Positions 17,100-25,609 of a DNA stretch of 64,000 nucleotides are shown one piece after another. A program made the translations under genes and the position numbers. Within the stretch, counting starts at the first letter, position 1, and the number at the start of each line of letters is the position of its first letter. The stretch covers positions 1,426,001 to 1,490,000 of the forward strand of contig NC_014374.1 in assembly GCF_000144915.1 (NCBI RefSeq), given 5' to 3'. Under the pieces are notes generated by a model. That model saw only the letters and a program-made list of their open reading frames with translations. It searched no databases and was not told the DNA's origin. Source of the stretch: Acidilobus saccharovorans 345-15 (GTDB taxonomy: Archaea > Thermoproteota > Thermoprotei_A > Sulfolobales > Acidilobaceae).

Positions 17100-18593
17100 T
17101 CAGGGGGCGCCGCGGGCAAGGAGCGAGGCCGCCGCGGAGCCCGCTAAGACAACGACAAGGTTTACTGCCAGGGCTATGAGCCCAACGAAGACAGGCACGC
17201 CCCCGACTGCTATTGAGGTGGTCCTTATGGGCCCGAACCTGTTGGCGAGGAGGGTCAGGTAGACCCCTGACGCCAGGCCCGCGGCGAGGCCCGCCAGGAG
17301 TGCCCTTGGGTCGAGCCTCCTGATGACAAGGCTTAGCATGACAGGGGGCAGGGTCTGGAGCACTATTATGCCGCCGAGCAGCTGGAGCTGAATCGCATAC
17401 GTCAGCGGGGTCACGAACACGAAGCCCAGGGCTAGGAACTTGAAGAGCACGGATGCCCACTTGGCTGCGGCCTCCTCACCCTCCGGGCTGAGCCTCGCCA
17501 GGGGCCTCACTATGCCCCTCACCAGCAGGTTCGACTGGGCTATGGCCATTATGGCAGCCGGCACCATGCCGCCTATGAATATGCCCGCGAGGATCACAGC
17601 CGCAAGCGGGCTGGGGAGGAGGAGCTGGGCCATGGCAGGGACGACGAGGAGCCCCCTCTGGGACGCCGGGAACTGGGACACGAACCTGAGCACGCCAGGC
17701 ATGAGGTAGGCCGCGAAGCCAAGGAAGGAGAACACGCCAACAGCTATGACGTAGAGGGGCAGCAGGGCCGTGGAGGTCCTTATAGTCTTTGGCGACTGGG
17801 AGCTCATGACTCCGTTGATTACGTGTGGGTAGAGGTAGAGGGCCAGGGCGCTGCCCAGGGCCAGGCTGAGGTAGTCAACGTAGAGGTCGCTCCTGAGCGT
17901 CAGCGTGCCCGTGGGCAGCGGGTCCCTGGAGAGCCCTGAGAAGAGGCCCTGGAAGCCCCCGACCCTGGATATCACCACCGCGGCCATTACAACCACCGTG
18001 AGCCAGAGGAGCGCGTCCTTGAGCACAGCCCCAAGGGCCGAGCCCCTGAGGCCGCTCCTGTATGTGAAGGCCGCCAGGACGGCGAAGGCAAGCAGGAGGG
18101 AGAGCTCAGACACGAGGCCCGGGCTTGAGACGCCCTGGAGCAGGACCTCCAGCACGGCTCTCATGCCGTCTATCTGCACGGCCATGTAAGGCAGCACGGC
18201 GACTATGCCCGTCACCGCGACGGCCACCCCGAGGGCCCTGCTGCCGTAGATGTCGGCCACGAGCTCCGCGGCAGTGAGGTGCCCCCTCCTCCTGGCCTCG
18301 GACCAGAGCCTAGGCATGGCAGCGTAGGCCACCAGGAACGTGACGGCGTAGGGTACGGTGAAGAACACTATAGCGCCTGAGGCGAAGGCCAGCGAGGGCA
18401 CGCTGACAAGCGTGTAGGCCGTGAACACGTCAGCGCCGAGCAGGAACCAGATTATGACTGGCCCGAACCTCCTGCCGGCTATGGCCCACTCCTCGAGCCC
18501 CCCGCCCGACCTCCTGAACCTGTGGCCCAGGAAGCCCAGGGCCGAGAGGGCCGCCACAACCGCAGTGAACATCGCTAGCTCAGCGGCGTTCAA
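17100..18593 (-). CDS. Sodium:solute symporter (SSS/SLC5 family)
   Basis: A 497-residue, about 13-TM member of the SSS family. The N-terminal EEWAIAGRRFGPVIIWFLLGADVFTAYT and the TM3 region AMPRLWSEARRRGHLTAAELVADIYGSR are typical. The monocarboxylate/proline branch is the nearest by feel, but the substrate is not proven. Its TTG start overlaps the stop of the DUF3311 gene (TTGA), giving tight coupling. The DUF3311-SSS pair is a recurrent two-gene unit in prokaryotes. Confidence 0.9.
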   Translation of the reverse strand: MNAAELAMFTAVVAALSALGFLGHRFRRSGGGLEEWAIAGRRFGPVIIWFLLGADVFTAYTLVSVPSLAFASGAIVFFTVPYAVTFLVAYAAMPRLWSEARRRGHLTAAELVADIYGSRALGVAVAVTGIVAVLPYMAVQIDGMRAVLEVLLQGVSSPGLVSELSLLLAFAVLAAFTYRSGLRGSALGAVLKDALLWLTVVVMAAVVISRVGGFQGLFSGLSRDPLPTGTLTLRSDLYVDYLSLALGSALALYLYPHVINGVMSSQSPKTIRTSTALLPLYVIAVGVFSFLGFAAYLMPGVLRFVSQFPASQRGLLVVPAMAQLLLPSPLAAVILAGIFIGGMVPAAIMAIAQSNLLVRGIVRPLARLSPEGEEAAAKWASVLFKFLALGFVFVTPLTYAIQLQLLGGIIVLQTLPPVMLSLVIRRLDPRALLAGLAAGLASGVYLTLLANRFGPIRTTSIAVGGVPVFVGLIALAVNLVVVLAGSAAASLLARGAP

Positions 18594-18814
18594 CTGGGCT
18601 CACCCCCGCACCTGGAGGCCATGACAAGGCAGGCGCTGAGCACTAGTAGCCAGGCGAGCTGGTACCAGTAGAAGAAGGGAATCCCCAGGAGCTCAGGGGA
18701 CGCCCTGTTGTAGAGGGGGACCGGAAGTATCATTACCAGGGGCGCCAGGAGGAGCAGCACCTCTACGAGGCGTCCCCTGCGCCCCCTACATATTCCCATT
18801 CCATCACCGCGCAC
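18590..18814 (-). CDS. DUF3311 small membrane protein, partner of SSS symporter
   Basis: A 74-residue protein with two TM helices. Its core, PVPLYNRASPELLGIPFFYW, has the DUF3311 hallmark (xxLYNRxxPxxxGxPFFYWYQ). DUF3311 proteins usually sit immediately before an SSS symporter gene, as here, and are presumed accessory subunits. The first in-frame GTG is 18814; ATG 18799 or a downstream GTG give a shorter and perhaps truer N-terminus. Confidence 0.85.
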   Translation of the reverse strand: MRGDGMGICRGRRGRLVEVLLLLAPLVMILPVPLYNRASPELLGIPFFYWYQLAWLLVLSACLVMASRCGGEPS

Positions 18815-18965
18815 CTCGCTCTCGGCTAATCCAAGGCCTCAGGCATTTAAGTGTTAGCCCAGTGGGAACGCGTTATGGCTGTATACATCCTCCGGCCCCG
18901 GCAGCGGTGTTACTCGCCCCTCCCTGCGAAAGCCCCCTTTAAGCTAAGGAGCTAAGGGGCGAAGC

Positions 18966-19532
18966 TTGAGCCAGCAGTCTGAGAGGGCAGTGAGCAAGGA
19001 GACGCTGGAGGCCTACCTGAAGAAGAGGATACAGGAGCTCGAGGAGGAGCTGTCAGCGCTCAAGGCGCTTCTCGACTACATAGAGGACGCGGGCAAGGCC
19101 AGCCCGGCTGAGAGGCCCGAGGACATAAAGGTAGGCAGGAGGAGGGTGGCGAGGCTCCTCAGGGGCGAGGGCTACGTGAGGGTCGTGCCGGAGGTGCCCA
19201 TGGCCCTCCCCAAGGAGGTCAGGGAGTACCTCAGCACCGTTGAGGCCGAGATAAGGGCCTACCAGGGCAGGGAGGGGAGCGACGAGGGCGGAGGGGTCAA
19301 GCTTACCATAAGGGACAGGCCCGACGGCAGCGTGGCTGAGATCAAGTTCGACGGCCTCTACTCCACCCTGGAGTTCCTCAAGGCCAAGGCGGCGCTGAAG
19401 TATGCGATGGAGGTCTCATACGAGGTCTACAGGGCCCAGATGAAGGGAGGCGCCGAGGAGGAGGGAGAGGGGAAGGAGGAGGGCGGCGAGGAGGGCGAGG
19501 AAAGTAATAGTGAAGACAACGAGGAAGCTTAA
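18966..19532 (+). CDS. Uncharacterised coiled-coil protein with acidic tail
   Basis: No named family recognised. The 188 residues fall into an N-terminal helix of heptads (about 8-45, KKRIQELEEELSALKALLD), a basic stretch DIKVGRRRVARLLRGEGYVRVVP (about 54-76), a globular middle with strands (about 110-135), a helix-rich part with Tyr residues, and a 30-residue Glu/Gly tail. The gene for a flavin-reductase-fold protein starts three bases after its stop, so they form an operon. It could be a crenarchaeal nucleic-acid or ribosome-associated factor, but nothing decisive is visible. The start is TTG at 18966, with a CTTTAAGC TATA-like box about 25 bp upstream. Confidence 0.75.
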   Translation: MSQQSERAVSKETLEAYLKKRIQELEEELSALKALLDYIEDAGKASPAERPEDIKVGRRRVARLLRGEGYVRVVPEVPMALPKEVREYLSTVEAEIRAYQGREGSDEGGGVKLTIRDRPDGSVAEIKFDGLYSTLEFLKAKAALKYAMEVSYEVYRAQMKGGAEEEGEGKEEGGEEGEESNSEDNEEA

Positions 19533-19534
19533 TT

Positions 19535-20050
19535 TTGTACTTCGGCCTCCTTAGCCAGGTGCAGGCCTTGGACGCCGGGGAGCTGATAAAGCAGTTCATG
19601 AGGTCGGCCGCCCAGCAGGTCTACGTTGTCACGGCGAGGGACCTGGGGGGCTCCTACGCGGCCCTGACCGTGAGCTCGATGACAAGCCTGAGCATAAGCC
19701 CTCCCCTGATACTGATATGCATAGACAGGTCCAGCAGGAGCCACGAGGTCCTGACCCAGACGCCTTACTTCATAGTAACCATGCTCTCCAAGGACGACGA
19801 GTGGGTGTCCCGCTTAATGGCTGAGCCGGGCGACGCCCTTGACAAGCTCAGGAGGGTGAACTACGTGGAGAGCAGGTATGGTCCCATGCTTCCCGGCGAC
19901 AGGCCCTACCTGGTGGCCAGGAGGTGGGCCGTCTACGACGGAGGGGACCACTCAATAATTGTCGGGGAGGTAGTTGACGGCAGCGCCCCTCCCATGAGGT
20001 GCCCCCTGCTTTACCAGAACAGGGCGTACACCACTGTTAAAGGGTGTTAA
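19535..20050 (+). CDS. Flavin reductase-like, FMN-binding split-barrel protein
   Basis: The 171 residues match the flavin reductase-like domain: FMRSAAQQVYVVTARDLGG, AALTVSSMTSLSISPPLILICI (the phosphate/isoalloxazine contact region with TVSS), a mid SHEVL stretch, and a C-terminal HSIIVGEVVDG. Such proteins bind FMN and either reduce free flavin with NAD(P)H for a monooxygenase or act as haem/flavin-dependent oxidoreductases. The partner is unknown. The TTG start follows the upstream stop by three bases. Confidence 0.88.
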   Translation: MYFGLLSQVQALDAGELIKQFMRSAAQQVYVVTARDLGGSYAALTVSSMTSLSISPPLILICIDRSSRSHEVLTQTPYFIVTMLSKDDEWVSRLMAEPGDALDKLRRVNYVESRYGPMLPGDRPYLVARRWAVYDGGDHSIIVGEVVDGSAPPMRCPLLYQNRAYTTVKGC

Positions 20051-20149
20051 GGGCTCAGCAAGTTAGCTTAAATCAAATGACACCAGTCAACACGTATAAG
20101 GGTACCCACCACGGGTGACCAGGAGGAGTTAGACCTAGGGTGGATAGCG

Positions 20150-20638
20150 ATGGCGTTCGGAGGGCCTTCGGTTCCGTTCGTGCCTACCAGGCCTGAGGTC
20201 CTTGACCTGGTGTTCCAGGCGCTGGACCTCAAGGAGGGCGACGTCCTCTACGACCTCGGCTGCGGCGACGGCAGGATAGTCATAGAGGCCGCCAAGAGGT
20301 ACCCGATAAAGAAGGCAGTCGGCGTTGAGCTCAGGGACGAGCTCTACAAGGAGGCCAGCGAGAGGGTCAAGAGGGAGGGGCTCGACGGAAAGGTTGAGAT
20401 AGTTCATGGGGACTTCTTCAGGGTCCCGATAGGCGAGGCCACCGTGGTCTACATGTACCTGCTGACCAGCGTCAACGAGGCCCTGAAGCCGAAGCTCAAG
20501 CAGGAGCTGAAGCCGGGGACCAGGGTGGTGACCCTGGACTTCCAGATACCCGGGTGGAAGCCAGTCAAGATAATAGGGGACAGGGGAGGCTGGCAGAGGA
20601 CCCTGTACGTCTATGTCATAGGAGACTCCGACTCGTAG
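20150..20638 (+). CDS. Protein-lysine N-methyltransferase, aKMT family
   Basis: A 162-residue SAM methyltransferase. The N-terminal VPFVPTRPEVLDLV and the SAM loop YDLGCGDGRI (34-43), then AVGVELRDELY, the motif-IV position ATVVYMYLLTSVNE, and KPKLKQELKPGTRVVTLDFQIPGW match, from memory, the crenarchaeal aKMT enzymes, which methylate lysines of Cren7 and many other proteins non-specifically. A hypothermostability role is suggested for the family. The ATG at 20150 follows GGTGGATAGCG; a TATA-like GTATAAGGG lies near 20094. Confidence 0.88.
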   Translation: MAFGGPSVPFVPTRPEVLDLVFQALDLKEGDVLYDLGCGDGRIVIEAAKRYPIKKAVGVELRDELYKEASERVKREGLDGKVEIVHGDFFRVPIGEATVVYMYLLTSVNEALKPKLKQELKPGTRVVTLDFQIPGWKPVKIIGDRGGWQRTLYVYVIGDSDS

Positions 20639-20645
20639 CTCTAGG

Positions 20646-20661
20646 TTATCTCCCCTTTTTG
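20646..20661 (+). terminator. T5 terminator after aKMT gene
   Basis: TATCTCCCCTTTTTG follows the stop codon within 10-20 bp; a pyrimidine run ending in T5 is a usual archaeal termination signal. It lies between convergent genes. Confidence 0.45.
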
Positions 20662-23160
20662 TTAGAAGTCGTCAAAGCCCAGGGCCTGCAGCGAGCCCTC
20701 TCCAATGCCGTAGTACTTGGCCGCCAGCTTCCTTATTGCCGTCTTAACTAGGGACAGGGCGTCCTCGAAGCCCACGCCGAGCTCCCTCGAGGCCTCTGGC
20801 CACGGCCTCCCCTGCATCACCTTGACGGTTATGGCCAGCTCCTCCTCGCGGCTCAGCAGGCCCCTGTCCAGGGGCGCCCTCTCCCAGTACGTCATGACCA
20901 CGTCCCTTATGACGTCGTTGCTCGTCTCGTAGGTCATGGTGCCGTAGAGGTAGGCCCAGAGCCTCTGGAGCCTCAGCTTGTTCATGGGCGGCACGTCGTC
21001 CCTCAGGGGCGCCGTGGCGTTGAGCATCGCAACCGCTATGTCAGGCTCCATGCCCCTGTAAGTGTCCTGGAGGCTGTTGAGGAGCTTGTACTTGAACTCC
21101 CTGTTGGCCGCTGCCGTGAGCCTGGAGGCCTGCTCGCTTATGGGCTTGAGCACCAGCACCGTGAACTCGCCGCTCACGGGGTTCCTGTCAGGGCTTATGT
21201 GGATGAGCTGGAAGCCGTTCCTGGCCCAGAACCTGACCAGCTTCTCGTTGACGCCGAAGCCGCTGCCCACCCAGTCGTAGCCCCTCTTGACGGCCTCCTC
21301 GTATATGCCCCTGAGGAGGGCCGAGCCTATGCCCTTGTCCTGCACCTTGGGGTGGGTCGCTATCCTGACTATCCTCCAGCCCCTCAGCCTTCCGAAGGGA
21401 GGGACCCTCAGGTGCTTTATCACCCTGTCGGGTATTATGTTGCCCTTGGTCTTGTCCTGGTTGAGGAGCGTGTTGCTCAGCTCCTCGTCCAGCCCTCCCT
21501 CCTCGGCCAGGAGCGCCGCTGAGACCACTTTGCCCGAGGACGTGGCCATGGCCCTTATGCTGTAGTGGGGGGCGTCGGCTATTAGGGCGAGGTCGTCGGG
21601 CTCGTTCCTGTAGTGGGCCTGCACGTATATCCCGAAGGCCTGCCTGAGCAGGTCCTCCCTCTTTGAGAAAAGCTCCTCGGGCTCCAGCGCCAGGTACTGC
21701 AGCCTCCCCTCCCTTATGTCCCTCAGGTCAGCGTCGTCCAGGTCCGCGGGCTCAGCGTCTAGGAGCAGGACATCGAACAGCCACCTCTCGACCGGGTCGT
21801 TGGCGGAGTACCTGATGGGCTCGCTCATCTCGAACTCCCTCAGGTCCGTGTCGGGGTCCTGCCTCACCTCGCCGAGGAACCTGACGCTGAAGCCCCTTCC
21901 TGCGCCCTCGTAGCCGTGGATCGTCGAGGCCACGAGGACCCTCGAGTGGCTCCTCCATATCTTGTGCAGCAGGGGGACGGGGAGGCCGCTGGCCTCGTCT
22001 ATTATCACCAGGTCAGCGTCCACCTCTGGCACGTCGTCGGGACTCACGTACTTTATTCTGATCCCCTTGCCCCTGAAGCCGGCTATGAGCCCCCTGTCAA
22101 CTATGGGCTCAACGTCGAGGCCCTCTGCCTTGAAGGCGCTCTCGGCCAGCTGCATGAGGCTCTGCGTGTTCTCAAGGTCGGGGGACGTGACGACGGCCCT
22201 GAAGGTCCTCTCCCTGGAGAGGACCTTTGCCAGGCCGGCCATGGCTATGCCTGCGGCGCAGCTCTTGCCCCTGCCCCTGTCGGCGGTTATCACCAGCAGC
22301 TTCCTCCTGCCCCTCTTCGGCGACTCTATGAGCCACTCCGCCTGCTTTATGGCGTTGACCTGGTCCTGGGTGAGGGCCAGGGAGTACAGCTCCCTTGGGA
22401 ACTCCGCCTCCTCGGGCGGCGTCACCTTCCTCTCAGCGGCGGCCGGTAGCTTGGTAGGCTGCCCGCTTACTATGCTGTCGTTATCAAGGTCAACTACGAA
22501 TATGTTCTCCTGGTGCTCCAGCAGCTTCCTCTTGAACCAGCCTATGAAGACGTACCTTGGCTGGTCGTGGCCTGGGACCAGCAGGTTCTTCCTGAAGTCC
22601 GTGAGCTGCTGGTCCCACGAGCTCCACGAGGGTGCCTGGAATATTATTATGCCCCCTCCCTCGACGACGCCGACCAGGATGCCTACCCTGTTGGGCCTGA
22701 GGTCGTTGACCAGGTCAAGCACCAGGCCCTGGAAGGTGGTCCCGAGGTACCTCCTCGAGTCCTCGGACTTTATTATGGTCAGCTTGAGAAGGTTGCCCCT
22801 CTCCTTGACTGACCTCTTGACGAGCTCCTTCCTCAGCTGCGAGTCCTCGTAGTCCTGGTTGAAGGCATAGAGTACCCTGAGCTGGGGCCTTAACTTCAGG
22901 GACCTCATGACCTGCTCGTAGGTTATCAGCGCGCTGGCCGTGGCAACCCCGACCTTTACTGGGTCGGAGCCGCTGAGGACCACCATGACCCTCGTGTTGG
23001 ATGCCACTGCGTACTTTATGGCCCTCCTAAGCAGCCTCCTTAGCCTGAGCACGGACTCCGGCAGCTCCTTACCGAGCTCGTAGGAGGCCTCCTCGGCCTG
23101 CCTCTTGACCCTCTCCCTCTCCTCAGGGCTCCTCCTCAAGTCGGGACACCACGGCCACAA
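20662..23160 (-). CDS. tmcA: tRNA(Met) cytidine acetyltransferase TmcA
   Basis: Makes N4-acetylcytidine in RNA using acetyl-CoA and ATP. The 832 residues show the family order: an N-terminal TmcA/DUF1726 domain (about 1-240), an RNA-helicase module with Walker A TADRGRGKSCAAG (292-304) and Walker B DLVIIDEASGLP, a GNAT domain (about 515-660) whose acetyl-CoA loop is QDKGIGSALL, and a C-terminal tRNA-binding tail. Archaeal homologues (TmcA/Nat10 group) acetylate tRNA and, in some hyperthermophiles, rRNA. A TTG at 23160 opens the frame; TTG 23139 (RRSPEERERVK follows) fits better with the TATA-like CTTAATAGG centred near 23182. Confidence 0.95.
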   Translation of the reverse strand: MWPWCPDLRRSPEERERVKRQAEEASYELGKELPESVLRLRRLLRRAIKYAVASNTRVMVVLSGSDPVKVGVATASALITYEQVMRSLKLRPQLRVLYAFNQDYEDSQLRKELVKRSVKERGNLLKLTIIKSEDSRRYLGTTFQGLVLDLVNDLRPNRVGILVGVVEGGGIIIFQAPSWSSWDQQLTDFRKNLLVPGHDQPRYVFIGWFKRKLLEHQENIFVVDLDNDSIVSGQPTKLPAAAERKVTPPEEAEFPRELYSLALTQDQVNAIKQAEWLIESPKRGRRKLLVITADRGRGKSCAAGIAMAGLAKVLSRERTFRAVVTSPDLENTQSLMQLAESAFKAEGLDVEPIVDRGLIAGFRGKGIRIKYVSPDDVPEVDADLVIIDEASGLPVPLLHKIWRSHSRVLVASTIHGYEGAGRGFSVRFLGEVRQDPDTDLREFEMSEPIRYSANDPVERWLFDVLLLDAEPADLDDADLRDIREGRLQYLALEPEELFSKREDLLRQAFGIYVQAHYRNEPDDLALIADAPHYSIRAMATSSGKVVSAALLAEEGGLDEELSNTLLNQDKTKGNIIPDRVIKHLRVPPFGRLRGWRIVRIATHPKVQDKGIGSALLRGIYEEAVKRGYDWVGSGFGVNEKLVRFWARNGFQLIHISPDRNPVSGEFTVLVLKPISEQASRLTAAANREFKYKLLNSLQDTYRGMEPDIAVAMLNATAPLRDDVPPMNKLRLQRLWAYLYGTMTYETSNDVIRDVVMTYWERAPLDRGLLSREEELAITVKVMQGRPWPEASRELGVGFEDALSLVKTAIRKLAAKYYGIGEGSLQALGFDDF

Positions 23161-23270
23161 GTCTAGGGCTGGGTCGGCCCTATTAAGGACGGGCCTTGCA
23201 ACGAAGGCCTTAAGCGGCAGCTTTCAGCGCTATCTATTGCTATGCAATATCTCAGCCCTAGTTCATGACC

Positions 23271-23299
23271 GTAATACTGTGCAGGACCTGAGGTATTAC
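23271..23299. promoter_or_regulatory. 29-bp dyad upstream of archaellin gene, left copy
   Basis: Outer arms GTAATAC (23271-23277) and GTATTAC (23293-23299) enclose inner arms CAGG/CCTG. The same 29 bp, differing at one central base and inverted, stands at 34272-34300. In both cases the dyad edge is 93 bp from the archaellin ATG. It may also affect tmcA, which diverges to the left. Confidence 0.7.
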
Positions 23300-23334
23300 A
23301 GGAAAACACTTCATACCGTAGTTCTATCCTCATT

Positions 23335-23597
23335 GTCCCACGTAAATCCCTATATCTTACGGGGGCGCCTTAACATTCCTTGGTCTGAGACATGCCCAGG
23401 AGAAGCAGGAGAGGCATGGTGGGCATAGACACGGCCATAATCCTCATAGCGTTCGTCCTCGTGGCCGCGGCAGTGGCCTTCGTGGTCCTCGACATGGGCA
23501 TGACGTCGGCCCAGAAGGCCAAGCAGACCATGGAGAGCGGCCTCCAGGAGTCGTCCACGGCCCTCCAGGTTGACGGCAACGTCATGGCTTACGTGAA
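23335..23597 (+). repeat. 263-bp inverted repeat, left arm (archaellin promoter and 5' coding part)
   Basis: Identical, but for one base, to the reverse complement of 33974-34236. It covers the TATA box (CCTATATCTTACG, 23349-23361), the leader, and the first 206 bases of the archaellin gene. Identity stops sharply both upstream and downstream. Confidence 0.95.
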
Positions 23598-24051
23598 TGG
23601 CAGCGGCTACGTCCAGGACATATTCATACCGCTCGGTGTGACGCCAGGCACGGGCTACGTCAGCTTCGCCCCGAGCCTGATGGAGGTGTCAATTATAACG
23701 TCAAAGGGCAGCTACCCCGACATATACATTGGCGTCAGTAACGTAAGCCTGGGCGCGCACCCCAACGTGAACCTCACTGCAATAGCGTTTAACTTCACCT
23801 CAGCGGCCACCGCCAAATACCCCAAGTATCAGAGCATGGCTGCCGCGGTGGTCTACTTCATACACGGCAACATAACTCCCTACGTCCTGGGCCCCTACGG
23901 CCAGGCCCTGCTGGTGATACACCTGCCATACGGGCTGCCGGCTTACTCGAGCTTCACCGTGACCATATCGCCAAGCATAGGAGGGGCTATAACTGTAGCC
24001 AGGATCATACCGCCTGACAACGTGAGCAGCACGATAATAGACCTTGGGTGA
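23392..24051 (+). CDS. arlB: Archaellin (archaeal flagellin) 1
   Basis: Major filament subunit of the archaellum. The 219 residues begin with a class III signal peptide, PRRSRRG/MVGIDTAI, cleaved after Gly8 by the prepilin peptidase (not in this window), then a hydrophobic polymerisation helix to about residue 33. The outer beta domain carries several Asn sequons (NGS, NVS, NLT, NFT). The first 69 residues are identical to archaellin 2 and the last 65 nearly so, while residues about 70-150 differ. A TATA box lies about 38 bp ahead of the ATG, and a hairpin and T7 tract follow the stop. It heads the archaellum gene set. Confidence 0.96.
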   Translation: MPRRSRRGMVGIDTAIILIAFVLVAAAVAFVVLDMGMTSAQKAKQTMESGLQESSTALQVDGNVMAYVNGSGYVQDIFIPLGVTPGTGYVSFAPSLMEVSIITSKGSYPDIYIGVSNVSLGAHPNVNLTAIAFNFTSAATAKYPKYQSMAAAVVYFIHGNITPYVLGPYGQALLVIHLPYGLPAYSSFTVTISPSIGGAITVARIIPPDNVSSTIIDLG

Positions 24052-24052
24052 G

Positions 24053-24101
24053 GTGCGCAACTTTGCGCACTGAGAGGCCAACAACACAAAGGTCTTTTTT
24101 T
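24053..24101 (+). terminator. Hairpin plus T7 tract between archaellin and downstream operon
   Basis: GTGCGCAA-CT-TTGCGCAC (24053-24070) is a perfect 8-bp stem starting two bases after the archaellin stop. A T7 run follows at 24095-24101, leading straight into the GTG of the next gene. Partial termination here would give abundant archaellin mRNA with lower read-through into the motor genes. Confidence 0.65.
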
Positions 24102-24440
24102 GTGGTTGAGGGCTCCGCCAGGGAAGTGAGCAACGTCTCAGCGGCCCTGACGGGGCTCTTCCTTGCGATTGGCGTCCTGGGGGCATTTATAATCGTCGAG
24201 GGTCGCGGACCCCTGTACTCAGCTGCGGGCATAGCCGCCCTGGTAGTTGCGGCCCTCGACGTTCCTGTGCCCCTTTCGCTGATTACCAGCGTCAAGGGGA
24301 ACTGTGATCTTTCCGGTTTTTTCCTCTCGGCGCTGGCACCCTCAGGGAAGAGCTCGGCCCCGCTGGGTTCACGCCGGCTGGAGCCCTGGAGTCCCTCCTC
24401 CTCAGAAAGGTCAGGCTTGCGAGGAGGTGTGTTGCCATGA
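24102..24440 (+). CDS. Small membrane protein in archaellum operon
   Basis: Not recognised. From GTG 24102 the product is 112 residues with two TM helices (about 14-33 and 37-57) and a Ser/Pro/Arg-rich tail of about 50 residues. It fills the position between archaellin and the motor genes where Sulfolobales carry arlX, whose product has an N-terminal TM followed by a coiled coil. Its stop overlaps the ATG of the next gene (ATGA), so the two may be a split equivalent of a membrane-anchored scaffold; that is speculative. The start is uncertain because the T7 tract abuts it. Confidence 0.55.
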   Translation: MVEGSAREVSNVSAALTGLFLAIGVLGAFIIVEGRGPLYSAAGIAALVVAALDVPVPLSLITSVKGNCDLSGFFLSALAPSGKSSAPLGSRRLEPWSPSSSERSGLRGGVLP

Positions 24441-25108
24441 GTGAACAGAAGCCACAGGAGCAGAGGCCACAGGAAGCTCCCACAGAGCTCAGGGACGTGG
24501 CAGAGATGCTCAGGGACGCCGCCGCTCAGCTCAGGTCAATTATAGACAGCCTCAACAACCCGCTAGCTGCAATAGCGGCCAACGCCATGCAGAGCCAGCA
24601 GGCGGCCCCTCAGCAGCCACAGCCCAGGGAGCAACATAGCCAGGAAGCGCCACAGGAGGCGAAGCGCGCAGAGCAGGAGGACGTCGTTAGACCCCAGCCT
24701 CGCCCTGAGGCGACCAGCACGGAGGTGGTAAAGGCCCAGCCGATGGCCTCCCAGGCGGTAGGTCCTAGCAGGGCCGCCGCGCCTGTAATCCCTGTGACTA
24801 ACGTTGAGAGGGTAATGAAGCTCCTCAACCTCTTCGCCGACATGAACATACTCTCAAATGACTTCTTCGAGAGCGTGGTTAAGGCCATGAGCTCCCTCGG
24901 GGTGCTCAGCGACGGCGAGAGGGACGCCCTAGTCTACCTCCTGAACACGATGAAGCTCGGCGTCGAGAAGGGCCTCTCTCCCCAGGAGGTGGTATCCCTC
25001 CTGGCAATAATATTCAGCGAGGCCGGGGTTGACAACGACGAGGTGATAAGGAGCGGCCTTGCCAAGGTGATACTGTCTAAGCTGAGGAGGCAGGACGAGT
25101 CGAGGTGA
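24437..25108 (+). CDS. Archaellum-operon soluble protein, Gln/Pro-rich, unknown family
   Basis: A 223-residue protein with no TM helix: an N-terminal amphipathic helix (about 18-45, DVAEMLRDAAAQLRSIID), a Gln/Pro/Glu low-complexity linker (about 50-115), and a conserved-looking helical C-domain (about 120-220) containing LLNLFADMNILSNDFFESVV and LLAIIFSEAGVDNDEVIRSG. Position and overlap with flanking genes (ATGA upstream; arlG TTG seven bases after the stop) make it part of the motor operon. A ring or scaffold role like ArlX, or an adaptor like ArlCDE, is possible by position only. The ATG is preceded by a good GAGGTG ribosome site. Confidence 0.75.
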   Translation: MSEQKPQEQRPQEAPTELRDVAEMLRDAAAQLRSIIDSLNNPLAAIAANAMQSQQAAPQQPQPREQHSQEAPQEAKRAEQEDVVRPQPRPEATSTEVVKAQPMASQAVGPSRAAAPVIPVTNVERVMKLLNLFADMNILSNDFFESVVKAMSSLGVLSDGERDALVYLLNTMKLGVEKGLSPQEVVSLLAIIFSEAGVDNDEVIRSGLAKVILSKLRRQDESR

Positions 25109-25114
25109 GAGGCC

Positions 25115-25609
25115 TTGAGCGAGGTCGCGATAAGTCACACGGTCTTCATTATAGTCACTGTAATACTCGTGTCGGCCGTGAGCGCCGCTGTCATACTTAA
25201 AACATATCAGATAATGAGCGCTTACTCGCAGAGGTCTAGCGCCGAGGCCCAGGCCCTTGAGACGCAGCTTACGCCGGTCTACGCCTACTACAACTCCACT
25301 GACTCCTCTTACTACGTCTTCATAAGGAACAGCGGGTACACCACGATAAGCAGAGCCGAGCTGAGCTATGTCGAGGTCTTCCTGGGACCTGCCAACGGGA
25401 CGCTGAACATGTACCTCTACTCCCAGTCGGGCGGCCAGGGGACCTGGGGGCTCGTGGCCATGTACGGTTCCCAGGGAGGCCAGCTGAGCCCCGGAGCCAT
25501 GGCAGAGATAGTTGTGAGGACCGGGGTTAACTTCGGCAACACCGTGCACGTGGTCATATCTCTCCCCGACGGCCAGGACTTCAGCGCGTACCTCCAGTCG
25601 TCCCCTTAG
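25115..25609 (+). CDS. arlG: Archaellum stator protein ArlG (FlaG)
   Basis: A 164-residue protein with one N-terminal TM (about 6-28, VAISHTVFIIVTVILVSAVS) and an outer beta-sandwich domain, the standard FlaG layout. ArlG pairs with ArlF and binds the S-layer to hold the motor in the envelope. The start is TTG, seven bases after the upstream stop; the stop is followed at once by arlF. Confidence 0.88.
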   Translation: MSEVAISHTVFIIVTVILVSAVSAAVILKTYQIMSAYSQRSSAEAQALETQLTPVYAYYNSTDSSYYVFIRNSGYTTISRAELSYVEVFLGPANGTLNMYLYSQSGGQGTWGLVAMYGSQGGQLSPGAMAEIVVRTGVNFGNTVHVVISLPDGQDFSAYLQSSP

